From positions 1-45,414 of IMG/VR virus record IMGVR_UViG_3300031351_000002: a stretch of 45,414 nucleotides of DNA; one strand, 5' to 3'. The stretch's first letter is position 1. Each line of letters starts with the position of its first letter. The DNA comes from a virus. The translations under genes were made by a program, and so were the position numbers. Shown here one piece after another: positions 22,356-30,609 of the stretch. The notes beneath the pieces are model-generated. The model made no database searches. It saw only the letters and a program-made list of their open reading frames with translations, and was not told the origin of the DNA.

Positions 22356-23297
22356 ATGTTTTGGAGAGGACTAAACAAATTTAAGCACTTACAGATGGTG
22401 CCCTACGGAAATGTAGTTACCCCAGGCACAAATGCTATCCAGAATGTAATAGACAAGATTGCTGCTTCTGGGCTTAATAGCGACACTGTTGGGGCAACTA
22501 TTCTAGTGGCTCCTGGAACTTACACTGACAATATAGTACTTGAGGATGACGCACTCTACAATCTTTCTTTCATAGCAATTGGGGGTCCAAACAGCGTAAT
22601 TCTCGACCCTGCCGATGGTGATGCTATAGAGTCAGGGGAGGATAATACTAATCTACACTACCTCTACTTCAAGGGGTTTCGCATCAAGGGCAACATTGAC
22701 TTTGACGGTGAGTTGAACGATACCAAATTCCTCTATAACGATTGCGTCTTTGAGGACTGCACCTTTGACGAGAGCAACGAAACAAAAAGCATAAATGTCC
22801 AGAATGCGAATCGCTTTTATTGGAAGAATGGAGCTATCCACGTTATGAGTGCTATTGTAGCTACTAATGTTGCTGCTATGGGCATTCTGGGAGAATCTTA
22901 TAGAGACCTATTCCCCGTCACAGGTGCTCCAGGGACCATGCTCCTATCAGCAATTAGCACTAATAGCTTGGTGCCTTATATGATGGCAGATGCCCACGGA
23001 GGTGGAGACCAGGCTAGTTTTAAGATTGATGGTGCTCATGTGCAAAGGAGATTCCCTACCCTGGCTAATACTGGAACAGGGAAACAATTCCTAACTGTTA
23101 GACATGGGTATCTGGGTATGGGTGTCCAGACTCTTACTATCCCAAGTGGTTCCTCACTGTATCTCTTCGGTGCTGTGTTGAACCACACAGTAGATTGTGA
23201 AAGTGGTAGCACTCTTTGGTGCTATAACTCGGTGGTTATAACTAGCCTAACCGAAAGTGGCACTTCTCATAAGTATGCTAGTGAAACTGCTTCCTAA
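22356..23297 (+). CDS. Right-handed beta-helix virion protein, 313 aa
   Basis: The segment TNAIQNVIDKIAASGLNSDT, then TILVAPGTYTDNIVLEDDAL and NSVILDPADGDAI, is the classic opening of a pectate-lyase-like parallel beta-helix (a counter of NVID, VAPGTY and VILDP turns). Irregular coils follow, and the C-terminal third is beta. No catalytic residues stand out. Being beside head genes rather than tail fibres, it may be a head fibre or spike that binds surfaces or glycans. GGAGG precedes the ATG at good spacing. Confidence 0.75.
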   Translation: MFWRGLNKFKHLQMVPYGNVVTPGTNAIQNVIDKIAASGLNSDTVGATILVAPGTYTDNIVLEDDALYNLSFIAIGGPNSVILDPADGDAIESGEDNTNLHYLYFKGFRIKGNIDFDGELNDTKFLYNDCVFEDCTFDESNETKSINVQNANRFYWKNGAIHVMSAIVATNVAAMGILGESYRDLFPVTGAPGTMLLSAISTNSLVPYMMADAHGGGDQASFKIDGAHVQRRFPTLANTGTGKQFLTVRHGYLGMGVQTLTIPSGSSLYLFGAVLNHTVDCESGSTLWCYNSVVITSLTESGTSHKYASETAS

Positions 23298-23382
23298 AGA
23301 CCAAAACGAAGCGTAGCGAAAGGTAGAATAAAATAAGGCGGGGGCAAGGGTGAACTTTGTTCCCGCCAAAGAGGAGGACAGA

Positions 23383-23697
23383 TTGAAGTATTTAGTTTTA
23401 AGAAACTGCTTTACCGAGGAGTGCCGATACTTCAGAAAAGGTGACATTGTCGACCTTCCCGATGCTATGTTCAAGGACGAAAAGAACTTCAGGCCGATGG
23501 AAAAACCAGCACCTGTTCCAGTATCCAAACCAGAACTGAAAGCAGATGAGGGGATTGCACTGGAAATATCACCTAGCGCACTAGAATCGGTAGCAAGCTC
23601 TCTGGATGGGCTGGTGTGTCCTGTATGCGGGAAGCTATGCAAGTCCAAGTTCGGATTGCAGTCCCACGTGAGGGTTCATCGGAAACAGGAGGTATAA
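23383..23697 (+). CDS. Virion-region protein with C-terminal C2H2 zinc finger, about 104 aa
   Basis: The N-terminal half (KYLVLRNCFTE, then YFRKGDIVDLP) is a small beta barrel of a type common in phage. The C-terminus is CPVCGKLCKSKFGLQSHVRV followed by H, a full C-x2-C, hydrophobic core, H-x3-H finger. A Pro-rich linker joins them. Such fingers are rare in phage structural operons. I prefer the TTG at 23383, directly after GAGGAGGACAGA; a GTG at 23350 gives 115 aa. Confidence 0.7.
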   Translation: MKYLVLRNCFTEECRYFRKGDIVDLPDAMFKDEKNFRPMEKPAPVPVSKPELKADEGIALEISPSALESVASSLDGLVCPVCGKLCKSKFGLQSHVRVHRKQEV

Positions 23698-23698
23698 T

Positions 23699-23893
23699 TT
23701 GCCTTACACTAGCGACCAGTTAAAACTCTTTGGGATTGCACTCTCAATGCTACGAGGTGTGACTCCGTATAGTTACAGCAAGCAGGCTGCGGAAATAGCC
23801 AGAACAACCTCGGAGGCTGAACTCGAGAAGATGATTGGTGAGGGGGAAAAGGAAGAAGGGTTAAGGAAACGATACCCGACAATGAAGGGGTAA
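23699..23893 (+). CDS. Small helical protein, 64 aa
   Basis: PYTSDQLKLFGIALSMLRGV, then TPYSYSKQAAEIARTT and an acidic helix, ending LRKRYPTMKG. A TTG start 6 bases after GGAGG. I recall similar small proteins in many uncultured phages; function unknown. Its last residues RYPTM resemble RYPSM at the scaffold C-terminus. A terminator overlaps its stop codon. Confidence 0.65.
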   Translation: MPYTSDQLKLFGIALSMLRGVTPYSYSKQAAEIARTTSEAELEKMIGEGEKEEGLRKRYPTMKG

Positions 23894-23908
23894 TTCTCTA
23901 CCCCTTTT
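23885..23908 (+). terminator. Rho-independent terminator inside the late operon
   Basis: AAGGGGTA (23885-23892) and TACCCCTT (23899-23906) form a perfect 8-bp stem with a 6-base loop, followed by TT. It overlaps the stop codon of the 23699-23893 gene. It likely reduces transcription of the tail genes relative to the head genes. Confidence 0.65.
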
Positions 23909-23972
23909 CATGTGGAGAGGTAAGACCTCTTCGGGGCTTCTGAGCCATGAATAAATTAAAAGGAGAACTAAA

Positions 23973-24515
23973 ATGAGTTTACCATCTAGGGTACTAAAGG
24001 ATTCTAGCGGAAATGAAATACTGGGGAAAGTTACAGGTTCTCCAGCAGCTAGTACTATCGGGGCTAGGCTAAAGGCGATAGAGACTGCTTTGGCAGCCCT
24101 GGGTTATGAGTTCACCATAAATGGTGTCAACTTCAACGGCTATGCCAAGATAAAATCACTGTTCCTTGAAGCTAATGCCAAAGATGATGTTCCTAAAACA
24201 CTCCACCACTACAATGACGAAGGTGCATTGGAAGATTATAAGGTGCCAGAGGACAAGGTATTTATATCCTTCCAAGCTATGATTTATCTTGAGCAAACTA
24301 CTGTGATAGGCAGGATAGGTGAGTCTGATACTGCCGATGGAGCTATCAGTAAAGAGATTCTTAAGTTTTCCAATGGCACAAACCTACCATTTATAACAAA
24401 CTGCTATGGTGTCTTTGCTGCTGAAAAGTATATTACTGCCGAGACCGACAGTTCCAATGCCAGCTACGAGATGGTATCTGGTAGTGTTCTGTATGGAGTT
24501 GAAGTAGATGCTTAA
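23973..24515 (+). CDS. Tail/appendage protein, short paralogue, 180 aa
   Basis: An N-terminal linker (SLPSRVLKDSSGNEILGKVT) and a beta domain: VPEDKVFISFQAMIYLEQTT, KEILKFSNGTNLPF and SVLYGVEVDA. The next protein has the same frame (PNDKVFIAF, KQVLKVSKGTDKPF, TLLGIEVDV) but with a large insertion, so the two are tandem paralogues. Probably a virion surface protein. AAAAGGAG precedes the ATG; the gene overlaps its neighbour by 8 bp. Confidence 0.65.
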   Translation: MSLPSRVLKDSSGNEILGKVTGSPAASTIGARLKAIETALAALGYEFTINGVNFNGYAKIKSLFLEANAKDDVPKTLHHYNDEGALEDYKVPEDKVFISFQAMIYLEQTTVIGRIGESDTADGAISKEILKFSNGTNLPFITNCYGVFAAEKYITAETDSSNASYEMVSGSVLYGVEVDA

Positions 24516-25362
24516 ATGGAAAGATTTTGGCATAGGCGGATATAACTTTGACAACTGGAGTTTAGTAAAGGAACTCTATGTCCCTGAGGATATAAGTAGT
24601 AGCACTGACAAGTCGCTTCATTTGAGAGGACGAGAGGCTTTACCGCATCATCTTCAGCACTATGTGATTCCAAACGATAAAGTGTTCATAGCCTTTGCTG
24701 TAACTAATGTCTTACTTTCTACTACATCTGGTATAGGCTTGTTCGGAACAGGAAAAAGCTTTGGCAGGTATCCTGAAAGCCATCAGCAACCTGGAGACAC
24801 GAATCCTGGCGCTCCTTTCGCTTGGTCTCCAACCTATTTCTACTTAGGAAATTACTATTGTGGAGGAACTTGGGGAAGTCTCGTAATACACAACGGTAGG
24901 ATTTATGAGTGCTGTCAAACCCATGCTCCTAGTGCAGATAAAGAACCTTCGCCAGCAGGCGATACTGAGTGGTGGTTAAAAGGGAGTGTGTGGGATGTAG
25001 ATTGGAAAGCTGGCAAGTTCTACTTCTTTAATGAGCTGGAGATGGTTACTGTAGAAGGTGTAGCGGGGGCTTATATGTGTATGGTAGACCATACCTCAGA
25101 ACTCAGCAACAAGCCTTGTGATGAAGACTGGGATGACATCTGGAATCCTGGGGACGAGTTCACAGCTGATTTGACTTCTCAGTATGGATTTTCAAAGCAG
25201 GTTCTCAAGGTTTCCAAAGGTACGGACAAGCCCTTTGGTTTGGAAATATTAGGTGTATTTGACGGCACTACTGGCACTTATGGACGGCGGATTGACGCTA
25301 TGACCAGTGGTGGCACTATGAAAGCAGGGGCTACTCTGCTGGGTATTGAGGTAGACGTATAA
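24508..25362 (+). CDS. Appendage protein with two CBM5/12-like carbohydrate-binding inserts, 284 aa
   Basis: Paralogue of the preceding protein, interrupted between about residues 91 and 230 by two chitin-binding-like modules. The first is SLVIHNGRIYECCQTHAPSA then EWWLKGSVW (about 128-157). The second is GAYMCMVDHTSELSNKP then WDDIWNPG (about 187-212). In CBM5/12 modules the pattern is Tyr, then His-x-Ser, then Trp near the end, as seen here. I infer binding to surface polysaccharide of the host. The outer frame keeps the C-terminal strand LLGIEVDV. Confidence 0.7.
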   Translation: MLKWKDFGIGGYNFDNWSLVKELYVPEDISSSTDKSLHLRGREALPHHLQHYVIPNDKVFIAFAVTNVLLSTTSGIGLFGTGKSFGRYPESHQQPGDTNPGAPFAWSPTYFYLGNYYCGGTWGSLVIHNGRIYECCQTHAPSADKEPSPAGDTEWWLKGSVWDVDWKAGKFYFFNELEMVTVEGVAGAYMCMVDHTSELSNKPCDEDWDDIWNPGDEFTADLTSQYGFSKQVLKVSKGTDKPFGLEILGVFDGTTGTYGRRIDAMTSGGTMKAGATLLGIEVDV

Positions 25363-25375
25363 AAGGAGGCGCTTT

Positions 25376-25732
25376 ATGGCAAATGAATTAACTCTAACGG
25401 TTGGTATGACCTTCAGCAAGGGTGGCGCCGAAGGGCAGAGGTCGGATAGTATTCAGGTTACCGTTACCGGTGATGCTTTTAACCACAATGTCCAGGAAGT
25501 TGGGACTACTGAGGAGGAACTAGCCCAGAATACCATATTGGGCACTCCCGGATATCTGTTTGTTAAGAACCTTGATGCCACAAACTATGTGGAAATCGGC
25601 ACAACGACTACCAAATACGCTGTCAAACTGAAAGCCAAGGAAATTGCACTGTTTAGGGTTGATGGCACGACCATATACGCAAAAGCAAACTCGGCAGCTT
25701 GTAATGTTGAATACTGGTTAATTGAAGACTGA
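25376..25732 (+). CDS. Beta-sandwich virion protein, 118 aa
   Basis: ANELTLTVGMTFSKGGAEGQ, then VTGDAFNHNVQEVGTT, LFVKNLDATNYVEIG and EIALFRVDGTTIYAKA. An all-beta protein of the type often found among phage tail and appendage genes. It begins 13 bp after the previous stop with AAAGGAGG upstream. It shares the first residues MANEL with the next protein. Function unknown. Confidence 0.6.
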   Translation: MANELTLTVGMTFSKGGAEGQRSDSIQVTVTGDAFNHNVQEVGTTEEELAQNTILGTPGYLFVKNLDATNYVEIGTTTTKYAVKLKAKEIALFRVDGTTIYAKANSAACNVEYWLIED

Positions 25733-25743
25733 GAGGTGAAAAA

Positions 25744-25953
25744 ATGGCGAATGAACTAGGACTTAAAATCAAGTGGGAAAACGGCGTCAATTTTAAAATG
25801 ACATCTAAGCTGGATGCTGAAGAAGTGAAGACTGTCGTAGAGGCTGACGAGAACGGTCATATCGCTGAGACTTGGCCTCACTTAGAAAACGTTTGTACGG
25901 CATTTTTCTTTTCAAAAATGGCTGAAATTGGTGCCGCAATGAAAGCGGAATAA
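25744..25953 (+). CDS. Small virion-region protein, 69 aa
   Basis: MANELGLKIKWENGVNFKMT, then a mixed segment ending AFFFSKMAEIGAAMKAE. Probably alpha/beta. GAGAGGTGAAAAA precedes the ATG. No family recognised; it stands between tail proteins and the adaptor. Confidence 0.6.
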   Translation: MANELGLKIKWENGVNFKMTSKLDAEEVKTVVEADENGHIAETWPHLENVCTAFFFSKMAEIGAAMKAE

Positions 25954-25965
25954 CGGAGGTGTTCT

Positions 25966-27216
25966 ATGGCAGCTAAAACGCTTGCCGAGATGAAAACCTG
26001 GACTTCAACAGTTCTGCAGGATACGGGTGAAACCAGATGGGGGGACGCTGAATTGACCCTGCATTTAGCCAGTGCTTTAAGAGTAGCTGCTGAGTATTGG
26101 CCTAACGTGATTCGTGAAATCGTCTATACCGTTTATAAAACTGGCTCGGCAACATCTACATCTACCGACCATCTGGTAGATGCTACCAAAGCCCAATTTG
26201 TAGACGCGGATATTGGCCGTACCGTTATCAATATAACCGATGGGACTATAGCCACGATAACCGCCTGCAACAGCACCTCTGATGTTACGATAGACACCAA
26301 TATTTTAGTCAGTGGTGAAAGTTATGAGATATTCTGCACCGGCGGTTCTGATTCAAGGGATGTCTACATCGGCGGTATATCCGATTTAATTGATGTGGAA
26401 TATTTAGAATATAAAATCGGGAAAGACCCCAGAGAGCTCAGGAATTTCAGCCGCTTGGCTTCTACGCTGCGAATGACTCTGGATGACCAGCTTGCGACAT
26501 CTGAAAATGCCTTACCTGTCTTTGTTTTCTGCAATAAACCGCATACCGTAACAGCTTCAGCTTCGACCTTGACGCCACAGCTTGAAAGATTAGTCGTGGA
26601 GCTCACTGCTGCCTACGCTTCAATTGCTAAAGGTCAGGAATCTGTCGCGCAAGTTAAGACAGCGATTTCAGCTTATAATAAGATAGGTGCTGCTATCCTT
26701 GAGATGAATGCTGGTCTCCTCAGAGCAAAAACCGATTTAGATTCTGGCCGGACGGAAGCTGGTAAAGTCCCTGCGATTGTTACGTTGGCTGAAACGGCGA
26801 TTGGTAAAATACAAGGGCAATTAACTCAAGCCATCAACGATACCAATGCCGGTCGTCCGAGAGTAAATAACATTCCTAAAGGTGGCCCGATAGCCTCCAC
26901 TTATATCCCCCTTGCGGCTGCTTCCTTGAGTACAGCCAGCGCTTTTATTGAAAAGGCTTCTATAGATTTACGGCAAGCGGCGGCTGATGAATCGATTGCC
27001 AACACTTATGCTAGTTTGGCTTCCGGGGAACTTTCTCAAGCCGCAGCACTTTTGAATCAGGCTTACGGTTATATCCGTGAGGTAGATGGGCGGCTGCAGA
27101 TGGCAAACACGGTTCGCCTTTATCAGGATTGGGGTGAGAGTAAATTAGCTCTGGTAATGGCGGATTTACGCAGGATAAAGAAACCAAAGACAAAGCATAC
27201 TTATGCGAGGGATTAG
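25966..27216 (+). CDS. Head-tail adaptor/connector-like protein, 416 aa
   Basis: The N-terminus (LAEMKTWTSTVLQDTGETRW, then GDAELTLHLASALRVAAEYW) looks like head-tail adaptor proteins, which have Arg-Trp-x-Asp-x-Glu-Leu followed by a helix. A beta segment follows (about 55-125), then a long helical region (about 200-400) with repeated Ala-rich helices. In podoviruses the adaptor ring joins portal and tail hub, and the next late gene here is the hub-like protein. The helical extension is unusually long. Confidence 0.65.
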   Translation: MAAKTLAEMKTWTSTVLQDTGETRWGDAELTLHLASALRVAAEYWPNVIREIVYTVYKTGSATSTSTDHLVDATKAQFVDADIGRTVINITDGTIATITACNSTSDVTIDTNILVSGESYEIFCTGGSDSRDVYIGGISDLIDVEYLEYKIGKDPRELRNFSRLASTLRMTLDDQLATSENALPVFVFCNKPHTVTASASTLTPQLERLVVELTAAYASIAKGQESVAQVKTAISAYNKIGAAILEMNAGLLRAKTDLDSGRTEAGKVPAIVTLAETAIGKIQGQLTQAINDTNAGRPRVNNIPKGGPIASTYIPLAAASLSTASAFIEKASIDLRQAAADESIANTYASLASGELSQAAALLNQAYGYIREVDGRLQMANTVRLYQDWGESKLALVMADLRRIKKPKTKHTYARD

Positions 27217-27229
27217 GAGTTTAGATGAG

Positions 27230-27237
27230 GGTATTAT
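27230..27237. repeat. Direct repeat GGTATTAT, left of the HNH gene
   Basis: GGTATTAT at 27230-27237 and again at 27802-27809 flank the HNH gene and its promoter. Joining the two would restore an ordinary intergenic stretch with a ribosome binding site before the 27812 ATG, as expected for an inserted cassette. Confidence 0.5.
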
Positions 27238-27764
27238 CGGATGTCTTGGAGTTTTTCTCGCAGGGATTGATTTTCTGACTCCAAGTGCTTTATATGGTTT
27301 TCTAAAATGCTTATTTGCTTGTGTCTATCATCGGTAACAAGTTGAAGGTTCTCTATCCTATTATCATCTTTGATATGGTTCTTATGGTGTACGATTTCCC
27401 AGCAATGGAGGCATCGTCCTAGATGTTTCGCCATTATGAGGCGGTGTTCTGGAACATAGCCTCGGTTCGAGGCCATTGGATAAAAGAAGTCCTCTGGCCA
27501 AAATTTTATACGGATATAACCTTTACAATAAACTCTTCCGCCCTTCCACAAGATACTCTTGGCACCTCTTTGCCTTAAACTAATTTTGGCTCTTTGTTCT
27601 GGAGTATTACCTTTAAGTTTGTTGGCACAAGAGCAACACCTCAAATGGGTGGGTAAGCCTTTGCGATATTGAACCCATCGCTCCTTACCACAATCAATAC
27701 AAGCGTGCCAAATGCTTGTGCAAGAATGAACACCGTGTGTTCTTATTTCGCCTAATTTCGGCAT
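27234..27764 (-). CDS. HNH homing endonuclease, 176 aa
   Basis: [37 protein letters not shown] is the HNH active site (His-His, Asn, His/Asn). The N-terminal part has Cys pairs ([17 protein letters not shown]), a likely zinc DNA-binding module, and the C-terminus is a coiled coil. It is antisense to the late genes, sits exactly between two of them, and has its own promoter. This is typical of a free-standing selfish endonuclease. No intron is evident. Confidence 0.9.
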   Translation of the reverse strand: MPKLGEIRTHGVHSCTSIWHACIDCGKERWVQYRKGLPTHLRCCSCANKLKGNTPEQRAKISLRQRGAKSILWKGGRVYCKGYIRIKFWPEDFFYPMASNRGYVPEHRLIMAKHLGRCLHCWEIVHHKNHIKDDNRIENLQLVTDDRHKQISILENHIKHLESENQSLREKLQDIR

Positions 27765-27770
27765 ACATAT

Positions 27771-27799
27771 ATTATACAGTAATAACGCAGAATATTCAA
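27771..27799 (-). promoter_or_regulatory. Promoter of the HNH gene
   Basis: Read leftward: TTGAAT (27794-27799), a 17-base spacer, TATAAT (27771-27776). The start of transcription falls at about 27764, the first base of the ATG, so the mRNA is probably leaderless. Confidence 0.75.
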
Positions 27800-27801
27800 G
27801 A

Positions 27802-27809
27802 GGTATTAT
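27802..27809. repeat. Direct repeat GGTATTAT, right of the HNH gene
   Basis: Partner of 27230-27237. It lies in the ribosome-binding region of the 27812 gene. Confidence 0.5.
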
Positions 27810-27811
27810 AA

Positions 27812-29224
27812 ATGCAGAGTCTTACAGCTACCTTGCTCGCTGCCCAAAAAGCAATGGGCGATGTTTTATGCAAGCTGGTGCTTTCCAAGAGCGGTGAATC
27901 TGATAAGACATACGGCGTAGATACCACTAACCGTATATTGGACTTGAGGCATCCCGAAGGCGAATGGAGCCAAACAGCCCAAGTGGTTATTGATAACCGA
28001 GATGGCAACCTGACTGCACTGGCACTAGAAGGTTGGATGGGCATCGTATCCTATGGCTATCATACGAGTGCTGGAGACGAGTATAAAGCTAAAAGTCCTC
28101 TTACCGTCATCGCTCAAAAGACAGACTCAATGCAGGGTGAGCTGGTAACTACTCTATCACTGGCTGGACTATTCAATATGTGGGCAGAGCAGAAAGCCAC
28201 CGAAGCCTATGCTCCTGATGAAATCAACACCGATACCGTCAAGACGATTATGGATGCCATAGCCAGCCATTCTATGACCTGCTTCGGTTCTTATCCCGTG
28301 CATACGATAACCTACGATAGCGGATATGATGACAGTATTATAAATGCCTTCAAGCCAGCCGATGCTTTCTCGGTAGCCAAAGGCGAGAGCAGACTATCAG
28401 CTTTCAAGAAGGCTCTAGCTTATACCAAGTGCAAATGCAGAATAGAGAATGACTCCAGCGTGGCGACTATCCATATCTTCCAACCAGTAACAACTGGGGC
28501 TACTTATGATTACGAATACAATGATGCCGAAGGGCTAACCAACCACAACTTCTTTGATAAAAGCGTTCGGAAACGACTGGTGCTGCCCAACAAGGTAACC
28601 GTTATGAATCATCCCGACCACTCCGACAGCTATACTGGAAGTGCTACCGATGCTGCTTCCTACGCTGCTCTGGGTGACCAGTATTATACCGAGACAAACT
28701 ACTGCCGACCTTCCAGTAACGCCCAGGCTGCCCTTATCGCCACTGGAATATTACTAAAATACCAGATGGCCGCCGAAAAGGGGCACGGCTTTGCCCCGAT
28801 GAACTGCGGCCAGGAAGTCTGGGACTACGTGAAGATTACCGACTCCAGAGCCAGCGATACTAGAGTGGGTAATATCGGCTATATCAGCAGGCACTACACC
28901 CCGGGCAAGTTTGAAATGGAGTTCAGGTTCGGGACTCTGGAGCTATTCGGACTGGCGGGGACAGTTCCACCGGCGCAGACGGCTATAACAATAAGAGAGC
29001 CGTCTATGCAGCAATCACTGATTGACCAGGTTTCCGATTTAATAGACTCCTATAACTCAATGATTGGTAATTACAACGCTTTAAGGGAATCCCTGCTGGA
29101 GACGATAGCCACCGCTAACTCGATTATAGACTACCTGATAAACAGGCAGTGGGAAGGGGAGTTCGCCAAGCTCTCGGTAACATTAAGATTTCAAGGGCCG
29201 ACAGGCACGGATATGTATTCATAA
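27812..29224 (+). CDS. Tail hub/baseplate-like protein, 470 aa
   Basis: Beta-rich: [40 protein letters not shown], and later [20 protein letters not shown] and [15 protein letters not shown] helical C-terminus follows (about 400-460). The pattern resembles hub or gp27-like tail proteins that form the central ring and contact the fibres. Size and place (after the adaptor, before the fibres) agree. The name is by architecture, not by a catalytic motif. Its ribosome binding site (AGAGGT) lies in the right-hand repeat of the HNH cassette. Confidence 0.6.
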   Translation: MQSLTATLLAAQKAMGDVLCKLVLSKSGESDKTYGVDTTNRILDLRHPEGEWSQTAQVVIDNRDGNLTALALEGWMGIVSYGYHTSAGDEYKAKSPLTVIAQKTDSMQGELVTTLSLAGLFNMWAEQKATEAYAPDEINTDTVKTIMDAIASHSMTCFGSYPVHTITYDSGYDDSIINAFKPADAFSVAKGESRLSAFKKALAYTKCKCRIENDSSVATIHIFQPVTTGATYDYEYNDAEGLTNHNFFDKSVRKRLVLPNKVTVMNHPDHSDSYTGSATDAASYAALGDQYYTETNYCRPSSNAQAALIATGILLKYQMAAEKGHGFAPMNCGQEVWDYVKITDSRASDTRVGNIGYISRHYTPGKFEMEFRFGTLELFGLAGTVPPAQTAITIREPSMQQSLIDQVSDLIDSYNSMIGNYNALRESLLETIATANSIIDYLINRQWEGEFAKLSVTLRFQGPTGTDMYS

Positions 29225-29225
29225 A

Positions 29226-29324
29226 ATGAAATTAGCAATGAAAGGTATTTTGGCTGGAATAGTTCTATGGTTGGCTTTTAACATAGTTATTCAACTCAGG
29301 TTATGGATTTTACTCGGCAGGTGA
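29226..29324 (+). CDS. Single-span membrane peptide, 32 aa
   Basis: MKLAMKGILAGIVLWLAFNI, then VIQLRLWILLGR. One hydrophobic helix with positive ends. It starts 1 bp after the hub stop and ends 3 bp before the next ATG, so the packing supports it. It may be a small holin or pinholin-like peptide. Confidence 0.55.
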   Translation: MKLAMKGILAGIVLWLAFNIVIQLRLWILLGR

Positions 29325-29327
29325 TAA

Positions 29328-30269
29328 ATGGCATATACCAAGCAGGAATACCATGAAATTGGAACAAATACCTCCACAGGTGGTTTTGGAGAAACTTGTT
29401 TTGGTGGGCAGACATTTCGCCCTGTTACCGCTCATACTATAACCAGAGTTGGATTTTATGGGGGTAAGGATGGCTCTCCTTCTGGTTTAGGGTATATTGA
29501 CTTATATAATTGCAACCAAACCACCCACTTACCAATAGGCAACAGGTTGGCACGGGCAAGTTATGAAACCTCTGACTGTAATCCTGAAGATGAAGGAGGA
29601 ATAGACCCAGCGTGGGTTGAATCTAATCTGGACTCTGCCATTGCTCTAGACCAAGATACTGAATATGCCCTTATCTTGTATCAGCCTAATTCTGAATCCT
29701 CAGGGGATAGTGTTAAGTTTAAGAGTGAGTCAAAGACACCTACCTATACCAGGGGTGTGCTGCTTTTCTCCAACACTGGCTTTGCAAATCTAGCTGTATA
29801 TTCTACCTATGACTACCAATTCAGGGAATATAGTGGTTCGGTAGGAGTTTCAATAGTAACTACCCAAGCCTGCACGGGCACAACTGCTCAGAAATCAATC
29901 GGTCATGGAACTTATCAGGGTGCGGGTAGTTCTGCTGTTTCTCAACACGGACACGTCTGGGATACTTCCACTGACCCAACTACTTCTTTAGATACCAAAA
30001 CGGAAAATGGGGCAGCTCCCAATCTCGGTCAATTTCAATCGGATATGCCTAACCTCATCCCAGGAACTACCTATTACGTCAGGGCTTATGTCGTCAATAC
30101 TTCAGGCACTTCCTATGGTGGTAATGTCAATATCACCACAGGCACGACTATCGGGAGAAGGCACTGGTGGACTGATGGTGGTGAATTTCACTGGTGGGCA
30201 GGTGGAGTTCATTATAAGGTAGTGGGGATAGAGGATACTTCGGGATTACCCTGGTGGTGGTACATGTAA
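29328..30269 (+). CDS. Tail fibre/receptor protein with FN3-like domain, 313 aa
   Basis: Residues 1-165 form a jelly-roll-like beta domain (TFRPVTAHTITRVGFYGGK, then LDQDTEYALILYQP). Residues 170-270 form an FN3-like unit (SQHGHVWDTSTDPTTSLDTK, then LIPGTTYYVRAYVVNTSGTS). The end is extremely Trp-rich (RRHWWTDGGEFHWWAGG, LPWWWYM). Such tips often bind sugars. Placed with the fibres downstream of the hub. Confidence 0.65.
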   Translation: MAYTKQEYHEIGTNTSTGGFGETCFGGQTFRPVTAHTITRVGFYGGKDGSPSGLGYIDLYNCNQTTHLPIGNRLARASYETSDCNPEDEGGIDPAWVESNLDSAIALDQDTEYALILYQPNSESSGDSVKFKSESKTPTYTRGVLLFSNTGFANLAVYSTYDYQFREYSGSVGVSIVTTQACTGTTAQKSIGHGTYQGAGSSAVSQHGHVWDTSTDPTTSLDTKTENGAAPNLGQFQSDMPNLIPGTTYYVRAYVVNTSGTSYGGNVNITTGTTIGRRHWWTDGGEFHWWAGGVHYKVVGIEDTSGLPWWWYM

Positions 30270-30279
30270 GGAGAATTAA

Positions 30280-30609
30280 ATGGCTTTAGCAGCGATTAAA
30301 TCATTAGCAGATGGACAGTTAGCAGATTCAAAGGGGACTATCTATACTTCACCCGCCTCAACACAAACGATAGTTAAGAGCATTATATTGGTCAATACCA
30401 ACAGTTCTGCCGAAGCGGTGAATATATACTTCAAGGCAAGCGGTGGAACATCAAGGCAGATTACCCCAGTTGATAAGTCTCTAGCTGCTAGTGCAAAGAC
30501 GGAGGTTCTTGAAAAGGACTTGACTCTTGAGGCAGCAGATATTCTGGAGGGGGATACCACTACTGCAAGTAAGGTTGACTTTGTAATAAGTGGGATACAG
30601 AACTCATAA
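30280..30609 (+). CDS. Beta-rich appendage protein, 109 aa
   Basis: ALAAIKSLADGQLADSKGTI, IVKSIILVNTNSSAEAVNIY, TEVLEKDLTLEAADILEGD. A compact beta fold seen in small phage appendage proteins that cap or join fibres. It shares its last base with the start of the next gene. Function inferred from place. Confidence 0.6.
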   Translation: MALAAIKSLADGQLADSKGTIYTSPASTQTIVKSIILVNTNSSAEAVNIYFKASGGTSRQITPVDKSLAASAKTEVLEKDLTLEAADILEGDTTTASKVDFVISGIQNS

